Assembly: GCA_018701215.1 (NCBI GenBank)
Contig: JABIWH010000003.1
Location: 1-56,210, forward strand
DNA length: 56,210 bases
Reading direction: 5' to 3'
From: Rhodospirillaceae bacterium
Lineage (GTDB): Bacteria; Pseudomonadota; Alphaproteobacteria; GCA-2731375
Both the position numbers and the translations under genes were made by a program. Positions 24,078-31,378 of this stretch are shown here, in pieces. Each line of letters opens with the position of its first letter. The stretch's first letter is position 1. The notes beneath the pieces were generated by a model. It was not told the origin of the DNA. It was given only the letters and a program-made list of their open reading frames with translations, and did no database searches.

Positions 24078-24992
24078 ATGAGAATTGTAATCAACGGCCA
24101 GCAGGCCTTCGGCAAAAGCGTCCTTGACGCCCTGTTGGAGCGGGGCGACGATGTCATTGCGGTCTATTGCGAACCGGACCGCGAAGGTGGCCGGCCCGAT
24201 CCCATCAAGACCGCGGCGCTCGAGCACGGGCTGCCGATCTATCAGCCGGCCTCGTTCAAGAAACCGGAAGTCTGGGCCGAGTTCGCGGCCTTGAAGCCTG
24301 ATCTTTGTGTCATGGCCTATGTCACCAAGATCGTGCCGGAGGAATTCCTCAACACCCCGACCCATGGCACCATTCAATATCATCCCTCGTTATTGCCAAG
24401 GCACCGCGGTCCCAGTTCGATTAACTGGCCGATTATTCAGGGTGCCGCGAAAACCGGTTTGACAATTTTCTGGCCCGACAACGGCCTCGATACCGGCCCT
24501 GTGCTGTTGCAGAAGGAAGTCGAAATCGGCGCCGACGACACTCTCGGCAGCATCTACTTCAACCAACTGTTCCCCCTAGGCGTTGCCGCGATGGTGGAGG
24601 GGGTCGATCTGGTCAAGGCCGGCAAGGCGGCGAAGATTATCCAAAACGAGGCGGATGCGACCTATGAAAGCTGGTGCACGGCGGATGATGTCGCCATCGA
24701 CTGGAGCCAACCGGCGGCCACGGTGCACAACCTGATCCGCGGCGCCGACCCGCAACCGGGCGCCTGGACCACACACGGGGGCAAACGCTTGCAGATATTT
24801 GACTGCGCCCGCCTTGATGGCGCATCCGGGGGTGCTCCGGGCCAGGTCACCGCCATTGGCGGGGATGGTGTCGAAGTCGCAGCCGGCGACGGCCGTATAT
24901 TGCTCAAACGGGTACGCGGGGAGGGCGCGAAAGTGGCCGCCGCCGAATATGCCGCCGATGCCGGCCTGACTACCGGCCAGCGATTGGGTTAA
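24078..24992 (+). CDS. formyltransferase-family protein like the hydrolase domain of 10-formyl-THF dehydrogenase
   Basis: The 304-residue protein tracks the N-terminal domain of animal ALDH1L1 closely: PDREGGRPDPIKTAA, YHPSLLPRHRGPSSINW, IFWPDNGLDTGPVLLQKE, ATYESW and the IHN-like VHNLIRGADPQPGAWT. Catalytic His102 and Asp138 match human His106 and Asp142. Those residues hydrolyse 10-formyltetrahydrofolate to THF and formate. The aldehyde dehydrogenase half is absent, so it would act as a stand-alone hydrolase or a formyl transferase like ArnA/Fmt. It is too unlike Fmt to be the initiator tRNA enzyme. GCGAGGAG precedes the ATG. Repeats C and D flank it on both sides. Confidence 0.85.
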   Translation: MRIVINGQQAFGKSVLDALLERGDDVIAVYCEPDREGGRPDPIKTAALEHGLPIYQPASFKKPEVWAEFAALKPDLCVMAYVTKIVPEEFLNTPTHGTIQYHPSLLPRHRGPSSINWPIIQGAAKTGLTIFWPDNGLDTGPVLLQKEVEIGADDTLGSIYFNQLFPLGVAAMVEGVDLVKAGKAAKIIQNEADATYESWCTADDVAIDWSQPAATVHNLIRGADPQPGAWTTHGGKRLQIFDCARLDGASGGAPGQVTAIGGDGVEVAAGDGRILLKRVRGEGAKVAAAEYAADAGLTTGQRLG

Positions 24993-24999
24993 CGCGCAA

Positions 25000-25113
25000 G
25001 AGCATGTTTCTTCAAAATATGCTCACACTCTTAAGAAAAGGGTAATTGGTTCAATCGCTTAAGCCGGGCTAAACAAGTCTTGGGCGACTCCGGTTGATTG
25101 AAAATTGCTCTAG
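25000..25113 (-). repeat. dispersed intergenic repeat, copy D
   Basis: Reverse-oriented copy. On the minus strand it begins CTAGAGCAATTTTCAAT and ends with TGAAGAAACATGCTC. It shares CCGGAGTCGCCCAAGACTTG and TTCTTAAGAGT with copy A. It lies between convergent genes and supplies the TAG stop of the secreted protein gene (25110). Confidence 0.85.
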
Positions 25114-25688
25114 CAGGCCGCGGCGGAAACGCAACCGCCGATCAGATGCCGGCTATTGGTTGGCAACAATACCGTCATCAGTTCATCCATGGCCCGGTCA
25201 AAGGTCCTGTCGTTTATGCCATTGGGACGGGGCATTTCCATGATGGCCTCGCTGGCCATTTCACTGTCATAGCAAAAGGCTGCCAGCAGGCGCAAAACAT
25301 TGGCATCGCCGATGGGCGTCGAAGCACTTTGGCTGGCCGGCGCGGCGCAGGCGGTATCGCCGTTTGATGCGCGCACGGGATTAAAAACCAGTACCAAATG
25401 GCCATCATCGCGGGCCTTGGCGGTGGTCGCCGTTAAAGGCACGGATGGATAATCGCCCGGCAATTCCAATGTTGCCAAAAGCGCATCGTTGGTATTCGCG
25501 CCAAACGGATTGGCGATGACTACGGTCGGAAAACTACCCTTGGAAACCACATACCGTACGAGACTGGGCTCGTAGAAGCCGCCTACATCGTCACTGTAAA
25601 TTGTCGCGGCCCCGGCACTTTGGCTGAGACATAGCAGCGCCGCCGTACAGGCGCCGACAAAGGTTTTAAGGCTCAAAGATTTTGTCAT
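25110..25688 (-). CDS. secreted hypothetical protein
   Basis: A 192-residue protein with a clear Sec signal peptide (Lys-rich start, LKTFVGACTAALLCLSQSAGA, cleaved before ATIYSDDV near residue 28). The mature part is beta-rich with FPTVVIANPFGANTND, LVLVFNPVRASNGDTACAA and AAFCYDSEMASEA, and ends LIGGCVSAAAC. Four cysteines in the mature part (DTACAA, AFCYD, GGCVS and the last residue) could form two disulphide bonds in the periplasm. No known family was recognised. The TAG stop is formed by the end of repeat copy D. Confidence 0.75.
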   Translation of the reverse strand: MTKSLSLKTFVGACTAALLCLSQSAGAATIYSDDVGGFYEPSLVRYVVSKGSFPTVVIANPFGANTNDALLATLELPGDYPSVPLTATTAKARDDGHLVLVFNPVRASNGDTACAAPASQSASTPIGDANVLRLLAAFCYDSEMASEAIMEMPRPNGINDRTFDRAMDELMTVLLPTNSRHLIGGCVSAAAC

Positions 25689-25742
25689 CTGAAGCTCCCA
25701 TCAATATGGCTATCCGGCTCTATTTAGATAGGTCTTCGCAGC

Positions 25743-27761
25743 CTAAACATCCAGGTCTGTCACGAAACGAGCGTTGTCCTGGATGTAACGATATCGTGAG
25801 TCCGCCTTGCGGCCCATCAACTGTTCCACCAAATCGCCGGTCTCGCCGCCGTCTTCTGGCAGGATAACCCGCAGCAAAGTGCGGTTTTTCGGATCCATGG
25901 TGGTTTCCTTCAATTGTTTCGGCGGCATTTCACCCAAACCCTTGAAGCGGGAGGTTTCCACCTTGGCACGGCCCTGAAACTCAGTTTGCAGCAATTCCTT
26001 GCGGTGCGCCTCGTCACGGGCATACAGGGTCTTGCCGCCCTGGCTGATCCGGTACAACGGCGGCAGGGCCAGATAAAGGTGTCCCTGGTGGACCAGATCG
26101 GGCAACTCGCGAAAGAAAAAGGTCATCAACAATGATGCGATATGCGCGCCATCCACATCCGCGTCGGTCATGATAATGACCCGGTCATAACGCAGATCAT
26201 CCTCGCGGTAGCGCAGCCTTGTGGCACAGCCCAGGGCCTGCAACAGATCGGTCAATTCCTGATTGGCCTTCAGCTTTTCCGCGCTGGCCGAGGCGACATT
26301 GAGGATTTTTCCACGCAAGGGCAAGATGGCCTGATTGGCGCGGTTGCGGGCCTGTTTGGCGGAACCGCCGGCGCTATCGCCCTCGACAATGAATATCTCG
26401 CTGCCGGCAGCTGAATTCTGTGAACAATCCGATAGTTTGCCCGGCAGCCGGACCCGGCGCGAGGCCGTCTTGCGCTTGATATCGCGTTCGTCCCGGCGGC
26501 GTCGGCGTTCGTCTGCCCGCTCAATGCCCCAGGCCAACAGGCGGTTGGCGTTTTCCGGATCACCCGACAGCCAATGGTCGAAATGATCGCGGACGATCGC
26601 CTCGACCCAACGGGTTGCTTCGGGGCTGGAAAGCTTTTCCTTGGTCTGGCCGCTGAACTGTGGTTCGGGAATGAAGACCGACAGCATGGCCGCCGCCGGT
26701 CCCAGAATATCGTCACCAGTCAACTGCGCGGCCTTACGCACGCCGACCATCTCGCCGTAAGCCTTCAGGCCCTTGGTCAAGGCCGCGCGCAGGCCGGCTT
26801 CATGGCTGCCGCCTTCCGTGGTCGGCACGGTATTGCAATAGGAATGGAGGAAGCCATCAGTTTCCACCGGCCAATGCATGGCCCATTCGACCTCGCCCTT
26901 GGCCTCGGTCAGATCAGCGCGGCCGCTAAACGCCTGTGGCGTAACGGTCGGGCCGTCCCCCAGGGAGGCGGCCAGGAAATCAGCCAGGCCGTTGGGAAAA
27001 TGCAGCACCGCTTCGCTGGGCGTCTGATCCTTGCCCGTGATCAAGCTTTCCGCGCAGCGCCAGTGGATTTTTACGCCGCGGAAAAGATAAGCCTTGGAAC
27101 GGGCCATGCGGTACAGGCGGCTGGGCAGAAAGCGCGCGCCGGCGCCGAATATTTCCGGATCCGGATGGCAGGCAATGGTGGTGCCGCGCCGATTGGCGAC
27201 CTTGCCCATATCCAACAGTTTTGTTTTCGCTTCGCCCCGGCTGTATTCCTGACGCCAAAGCTGGCGGTCGCGGGCGACTTCCACCACCAGGGAATCCGAC
27301 AATGCGTTGACCACCGAGATGCCGACGCCGTGCAGACCGCCGGCGGTTTGATAAACCTTGTCGGAAAATTTGCCGCCCGAATGCAGCGTGGTCAGAATGA
27401 CCTCCAAGGCGGATTTCGGTTTGTACTTTGGATGCGGATCGGTGGGAATGCCCCGGCCGTTATCGACCACGGTCAGGATACTCTCGGCGTTCAGTGTTAC
27501 TTCGATCCGATCGGCATGGCCGGCCACGGCCTCGTCCATGGCATTGTCCAGAACCTCCGCCGCCAGATGATGCAGGGCGCGTTCGTCGGTGCCGCCGATA
27601 TACATGCCGGGACGGCGGCGCACGGGCTCCAGCCCCTCCAGAACCTCGATGTCCTTGGCGGTATAGGTATTCGTCTTGCTCCCGCGGGAGGCGGCTTTGC
27701 TGCCGCTGGCTTGTTTGCCCGCCAAATTAGGCTTGCCTGGTTGTGTGAACAGGTCGTTCAT
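25743..27761 (-). CDS. parE: DNA topoisomerase IV subunit B
   Basis: A 672-residue type IIA topoisomerase ATPase subunit that, with ParC, decatenates daughter chromosomes. It begins with a 35-residue variable extension. Motifs of the GHKL ATPase: EVLDNAMDEAVAG, DNGRGIPTDPH, QTAGGLHGVGISVVNALS. The transducer follows, then the TOPRIM domain with the metal-binding IVEGDSAGGSAKQARNR and MTDADVDGAHIASLL. The C-terminal KGLGEMPPKQLKETTMDP and IQDNARFVTDLDV end are characteristic of ParE, and the length is that of ParE instead of GyrB, which has a longer insert in gamma- and beta-proteobacteria. It has no operon partner in this window. Confidence 0.95.
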   Translation of the reverse strand: MNDLFTQPGKPNLAGKQASGSKAASRGSKTNTYTAKDIEVLEGLEPVRRRPGMYIGGTDERALHHLAAEVLDNAMDEAVAGHADRIEVTLNAESILTVVDNGRGIPTDPHPKYKPKSALEVILTTLHSGGKFSDKVYQTAGGLHGVGISVVNALSDSLVVEVARDRQLWRQEYSRGEAKTKLLDMGKVANRRGTTIACHPDPEIFGAGARFLPSRLYRMARSKAYLFRGVKIHWRCAESLITGKDQTPSEAVLHFPNGLADFLAASLGDGPTVTPQAFSGRADLTEAKGEVEWAMHWPVETDGFLHSYCNTVPTTEGGSHEAGLRAALTKGLKAYGEMVGVRKAAQLTGDDILGPAAAMLSVFIPEPQFSGQTKEKLSSPEATRWVEAIVRDHFDHWLSGDPENANRLLAWGIERADERRRRRDERDIKRKTASRRVRLPGKLSDCSQNSAAGSEIFIVEGDSAGGSAKQARNRANQAILPLRGKILNVASASAEKLKANQELTDLLQALGCATRLRYREDDLRYDRVIIMTDADVDGAHIASLLMTFFFRELPDLVHQGHLYLALPPLYRISQGGKTLYARDEAHRKELLQTEFQGRAKVETSRFKGLGEMPPKQLKETTMDPKNRTLLRVILPEDGGETGDLVEQLMGRKADSRYRYIQDNARFVTDLDV

Positions 27762-27878
27762 GTCACTCGATCTATCGCCTCAAATGAAATACGTGCGCCC
27801 GGCTGACCGAACGAATCAATACAAAGGATATATAGTCACGCCGGCATTACCAATCCATGTACGGCTCGGGCGCCAAAT

Positions 27879-28946
27879 TTATTGGCGGTCAGAAAAACGA
27901 AACCCGGCTATAGGATCTGGCTGCCGGGGCAGGGACGGGGCCGCTTGCCGCAACGCCGACCGTATGCCGGGTTTGATAAATTTAAAATATTCACGTTTTG
28001 TTCTTTTGTCAAGAAGACATATGAAAATCAATTCCGGCGCCACCGTCGAGACTATGTTTTGGGCAATTTCGTCCTGCACTGCGAAAAGACCGGTCAGGTC
28101 GCCGTCAAACTTGTCCGCCCAGATTTGATTGCCGTCCAGGGCATCGACAAGCTGGGCAGTAATACGGACGCGGTTGCCGGCCTTGCGCACGCTGCCTTCC
28201 AGGACATAGCGGACGCCCAGTTCCCGGCTGACCCGCGTCAGGTCAACCGCCTGCCCCTTGTAGGTAAAGGAAGAATTGCGGGCGATGACGAAAAAAACCC
28301 GGTTCCGGGACAGGCTGTTAATGATTTCGTCGGTGATGCCGTCGGACAAAAACTCCTGCTCCGGATCGCCGGACATATTGTCAAAGGCAAGGACCGCGAT
28401 TGATGGTTTGTCGGGCAATACGAGCGCCCCAGATTCTTTCACTGGCACATCGCTTGTAGCGGGCCATCGCCAGACCGCAACCGGTCGTTCGATATTTTTC
28501 AATTGTTGCGTTTGACCGCCGGAGAACTGCTTTGCCGCCTTACCATCGAGACTGTGATGCGCCGTGTCGGAAATAAGCACCTGGCCTGGTTCGGCAAGGG
28601 CCTCTAGGCGCGCGGCAACATTGATCCCATCACCGTAAATATCGTCATCTTGAAGGGTTGCATCGCCGGTATGGACACCGATGCGGAGTCTGATTGTCTC
28701 ATGATCTGCGAGACCGACTTGTACCTCTATGGCGCTGGTGACCGCATCGGAGACGTTGGGATATTCCACAATCCAGCCGTCGCCCATACGCTTGATGACC
28801 TTGCCACCACGCTCGGCCACCACTGGCTCGAATAGCTTTTTCCGCAGTTCAGCCAAAGCGGCCAGCGTACGCGCTTCGTCTTCGCCCATCAGACGGGAAT
28901 AATCGACCACATCGGCGATCAATATGGCGGCGAGCCGGCGTTTCAA
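27879..28946 (-). CDS. class III adenylate cyclase with TolB-like domain, C-terminal TPR region missing
   Basis: Residues 1-160 of 355 form a class III nucleotidyl cyclase domain (RLAAILIADVVDYSRLMGEDE with the first metal Asp, KRMGDGWIVEYPNVSDAV with the second, IRLRIGVHTGD). Residues 185-310 form the TolB-like domain usual in rhizobial-type cyclases (PSIAVLAFDNMSGDPEQEF, VRYVLEGSVRKAGNRVRI, QIWADKFDGDLTGLFAVQDE). After VAPEL the familiar homology stops and a basic 45-residue tail follows. Related proteins go on with TPR repeats for 200 or more residues, so this copy is truncated, probably by deletion near 28010. A TTG start with AGGA upstream is used. Confidence 0.72.
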   Translation of the reverse strand: MKRRLAAILIADVVDYSRLMGEDEARTLAALAELRKKLFEPVVAERGGKVIKRMGDGWIVEYPNVSDAVTSAIEVQVGLADHETIRLRIGVHTGDATLQDDDIYGDGINVAARLEALAEPGQVLISDTAHHSLDGKAAKQFSGGQTQQLKNIERPVAVWRWPATSDVPVKESGALVLPDKPSIAVLAFDNMSGDPEQEFLSDGITDEIINSLSRNRVFFVIARNSSFTYKGQAVDLTRVSRELGVRYVLEGSVRKAGNRVRITAQLVDALDGNQIWADKFDGDLTGLFAVQDEIAQNIVSTVAPELIFICLLDKRTKREYFKFIKPGIRSALRQAAPSLPRQPDPIAGFRFSDRQ

Positions 28947-29171
28947 AATTGTGTTCTTCCTTGGCGGGGAACCTTATCGAAATTGGTGGAAATACTAGGT
29001 GGTCAGAGAGTCTGCTCCTAGCACGTTCCGGAAGGATGCCACCGTCAAGCCGATGTTCGCTTATCACCCGGCATCGAGCATTATATCAGAAAATGCTTAC
29101 GGGGCGCTATTGACCCGGAAGGGGCATCTAACTTGCCCATGGGCACCCGGATTACTCAACTCGCAACGCCT

Positions 29172-29447
29172 TCATTTGTCCGACAATCCTGCTTGGCCAA
29201 GACCGCGATCCAGAGATTTGCTGAACATGCAAACCGACATTATGAGCAGCAGCGAACCCTCCTCATCGACATAGTCCATATCGCCAGCCGTGCTCATGGT
29301 ACTGTCAGGGGAATAGGCTTCCGCCGTGCGTTCGGCGTCGTTGAAATATTCGAATTCGCAGGCGTTGACGAACCAGACGGTGCCGGACGTGCCGGCTGGG
29401 CAGGGCTTCATGTCATCGCAGAGAATATGCATTTCGCCGAATTCCAC
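29172..29447 (-). CDS. cysteine-rich coding remnant without a clear start
   Basis: The frame reads as real coding sequence (GC-rich third positions) with regular cysteines: MHILCDDMKPCPAGTSG, FVNACEFEYF, MSVCMFSKS. The open frame runs upstream to about 29600, across the 3' end of ureG, adding GSCCEESRQERGAG and LTFCDSEEWLTH. No ATG, GTG or TTG occurs before the GTG at 29447, and no ribosome site or signal peptide is seen. It is therefore probably the rest of a Cys-rich secreted protein that lost its start. Function unknown. Confidence 0.4.
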   Translation of the reverse strand: MEFGEMHILCDDMKPCPAGTSGTVWFVNACEFEYFNDAERTAEAYSPDSTMSTAGDMDYVDEEGSLLLIMSVCMFSKSLDRGLGQAGLSDK

Positions 29448-29553
29448 CTGACCGGCGGTACCTGAGTGGGTGAGCCATTCCTCGCTGTCGCAGAAGGTCA
29501 GCCCTGCACCTCTCTCTTGCCTGCTTTCCTCACAGCACGATCCGCCGTAGGTC

Positions 29554-30201
29554 TCAAAATTCCGCGCTACTCGTGAGGCCTCCTGCCGTGACGATGAAAG
29601 CTACAATTTTTTCCAGGCCTTCATGGGTTTTCAGGTTGGTGAAGACGAAAGGGCGACCGTCGCGCATGCGCTCCGTGTCGCTGCGCATGACTCCCAGATC
29701 TGCGCCCACCAGGGGGGCGAGGTCGATTTTGTTGATGACCAGCAAGTCCGAGCGGGTAATGCCGGGGCCGCCCTTGCGTGGGATTTTCTCACCCGCCGCG
29801 ACGTCGATGACATAGATGGTCAAATCCGCCAGTTCCGGGCTGAAGGTGGCGGCGAGATTGTCGCCACCGGATTCGATCAGGCAAATCTCGGCCTTTGGGA
29901 AGGCCTGGTTCATCTGCGCCACCGCCGCCAGGTTAATTGAGGCATCCTCGCGGATCGCGGTGTGGGGGCAGCCCCCGGTTTCGACGCCCATGATCCGCTC
30001 TGCCGGCAGCGCCCCGGCGCGGGTCAGGATCTGTTGGTCCTCCTTGGTATAGATATCATTGGTGATGACGATGATATCCCGTTCATCCCGCATGCGGCGG
30101 CACAGGGCCTCCAGCAATGCGGTCTTGCCGGAGCCGACGGGGCCGCCGACGCCGATGCGTAAAGGTCCATGTTGGGATGTCAGGTCTGTTAGATGGCTCA
30201 T
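29554..30201 (-). CDS. ureG: urease accessory GTPase UreG
   Basis: A 215-residue SIMIBI GTPase that powers nickel insertion into urease. The P-loop is GVGGPVGSGKTALLEAL, followed by TNDIYTKEDQQIL, the GVETGGCPHTAIRED segment containing the Cys-Pro-His nickel site, ESGGDNLAATFSPEL, and the NKIDLAPLVGAD base-specificity motif. The N-terminal His-rich stretch of some homologues is absent here; the nickel-storing His tail is on UreE instead. Its ATG overlaps the ureF stop by four bases. It is the last clear gene of the urea supra-operon. Confidence 0.97.
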   Translation of the reverse strand: MSHLTDLTSQHGPLRIGVGGPVGSGKTALLEALCRRMRDERDIIVITNDIYTKEDQQILTRAGALPAERIMGVETGGCPHTAIREDASINLAAVAQMNQAFPKAEICLIESGGDNLAATFSPELADLTIYVIDVAAGEKIPRKGGPGITRSDLLVINKIDLAPLVGADLGVMRSDTERMRDGRPFVFTNLKTHEGLEKIVAFIVTAGGLTSSAEF

Positions 30202-30881
30202 GATCGAAACAACCTCGTGTATTGATTTTCATGTTGCATGCTGGCCCAGTCCACCATAACGGCGGCGGAGCCCAGATCGTCCGGACCGGCCGTGCGGGCC
30301 TGCTGCGCCATGGACATAACGGCGTCTTCCATTGCGGCCTGAGCCAATTGCCCGTCGGTCTGCCCCAGGGGCACCAGGCGGACAGCGGCGTTGATCAAAT
30401 TCGCCAGCCAGGCCTGCAGGTAGAGTGGCAGGACGGCTGCCGGCTCGATCCCGTGGCCGGCGCAGGCCATGGCCATCGCGATGGCGAGACTAGGTGCGAT
30501 ATCGGCCTCGCGGAGTAGATTTCGGCGTGCCGACACGGCGTCGTTTGGCCAGGCACGCATCACGGTGAGTAGAAAGGCCTCGCCCTGGGACAGGCCCTCC
30601 AACGCCAGTTCGCTGCTGGCAAAGGATACCGCCGCCAGTTCCGCGACTGAGAGGAATACAGCGTCATCAGCTGCCATGGCCGAGGCCAGAAAGATTACCT
30701 CATTGCGGCCGCTGCCGTGGCGCAAATCAGCCTCCAACCAGTCGATCAAGCTAGCCCGGTCATGCACAAGGCCGGCTTCGACGGCGTATTCCAGGCCGTG
30801 GGAGTAGCTGAATGCGCCAATGGGGAAGGTTGGCGACAACCAGCTTTGCAAACGCAATAGATCTGCCGGTTTAATGTTCAT
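30198..30881 (-). CDS. ureF: urease accessory protein UreF
   Basis: A 227-residue all-helical protein that gates GTP hydrolysis by UreG in the UreD-UreF-UreG complex. The N-terminal LLRLQSWLSPTFPIGAFSYSHGLE is the diagnostic UreF opening; LPLYLQAWLANLINAAVRLVPLGQTDGQ and the C-terminal SMQHENQYTRLFRS end are also typical. The ATG at 30881 gives this exact start and overlaps the ureE stop by 11 bp; an in-frame earlier start at 30944 would translate the His-rich ureE tail in another frame and is not credible. Confidence 0.95.
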   Translation of the reverse strand: MNIKPADLLRLQSWLSPTFPIGAFSYSHGLEYAVEAGLVHDRASLIDWLEADLRHGSGRNEVIFLASAMAADDAVFLSVAELAAVSFASSELALEGLSQGEAFLLTVMRAWPNDAVSARRNLLREADIAPSLAIAMAMACAGHGIEPAAVLPLYLQAWLANLINAAVRLVPLGQTDGQLAQAAMEDAVMSMAQQARTAGPDDLGSAAVMVDWASMQHENQYTRLFRS

Positions 30882-31368
30882 GATTATGGTCGTGGTCGTG
30901 GTCATAGCTATGGCTATGGGCATGGCCCCCGTCCTGGCCGTCATAGGCGCCGCCTTCGGGTTGGAACGGGGCCGTGATGTGCTCTACCTGAGCCCCCATG
31001 CCGCGCAACATGGCCTCGATCACATGATCGGGGCGGATGCGTAGACGGTCCGCCGTCACATCGGTGGGCAGATGCCGATTGCCCAGATGCCAGGCCGTGC
31101 GCAGCAAGGCCAGGGGTGTCTGACAGCGAATCTCCAGCAAAGGTTCCGGCGCGGCGCGGACCGCCATCCAGCGGCCGTCGCTGATACGCAGGCCGTCACC
31201 ATGGGCCATGGCGATGGCTTTTGGCAGGTCGAGCAGGATGTCTTCGCCGCCGTCCGTCGATAGGCGGATGCGCCGACGATGGCGCTCGTCAAAGGCCAGG
31301 GTGATGCAATCGGCAGCCAGTTCTGTCGGCCAGTGCTCAACTTGAAAATGCGCGATGGCGCGTTCCAT
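30871..31368 (-). CDS. ureE: urease nickel metallochaperone UreE
   Basis: A 165-residue nickel chaperone. The N-terminal peptide-binding domain has TLAFDERHRRRIRLSTDGGEDILLDLP, the C-terminal metal domain contains WHLGNRHLPTDV with the conserved interface His. It ends in a His/Asp-rich tail of about 18 residues (HAHSHSYDHDHDHNHEH) that can store several nickel ions, like the tail of Klebsiella UreE. It follows ureC by 10 bp and overlaps ureF. Confidence 0.95.
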   Translation of the reverse strand: MERAIAHFQVEHWPTELAADCITLAFDERHRRRIRLSTDGGEDILLDLPKAIAMAHGDGLRISDGRWMAVRAAPEPLLEIRCQTPLALLRTAWHLGNRHLPTDVTADRLRIRPDHVIEAMLRGMGAQVEHITAPFQPEGGAYDGQDGGHAHSHSYDHDHDHNHEH

Positions 31369-31378
31369 AGCATTCTCC

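Noticed and set aside
26574..27806. A 410-codon plus-strand frame opposite parE
   Set aside because: Antisense to a well conserved topoisomerase gene; no motif or ribosome site.
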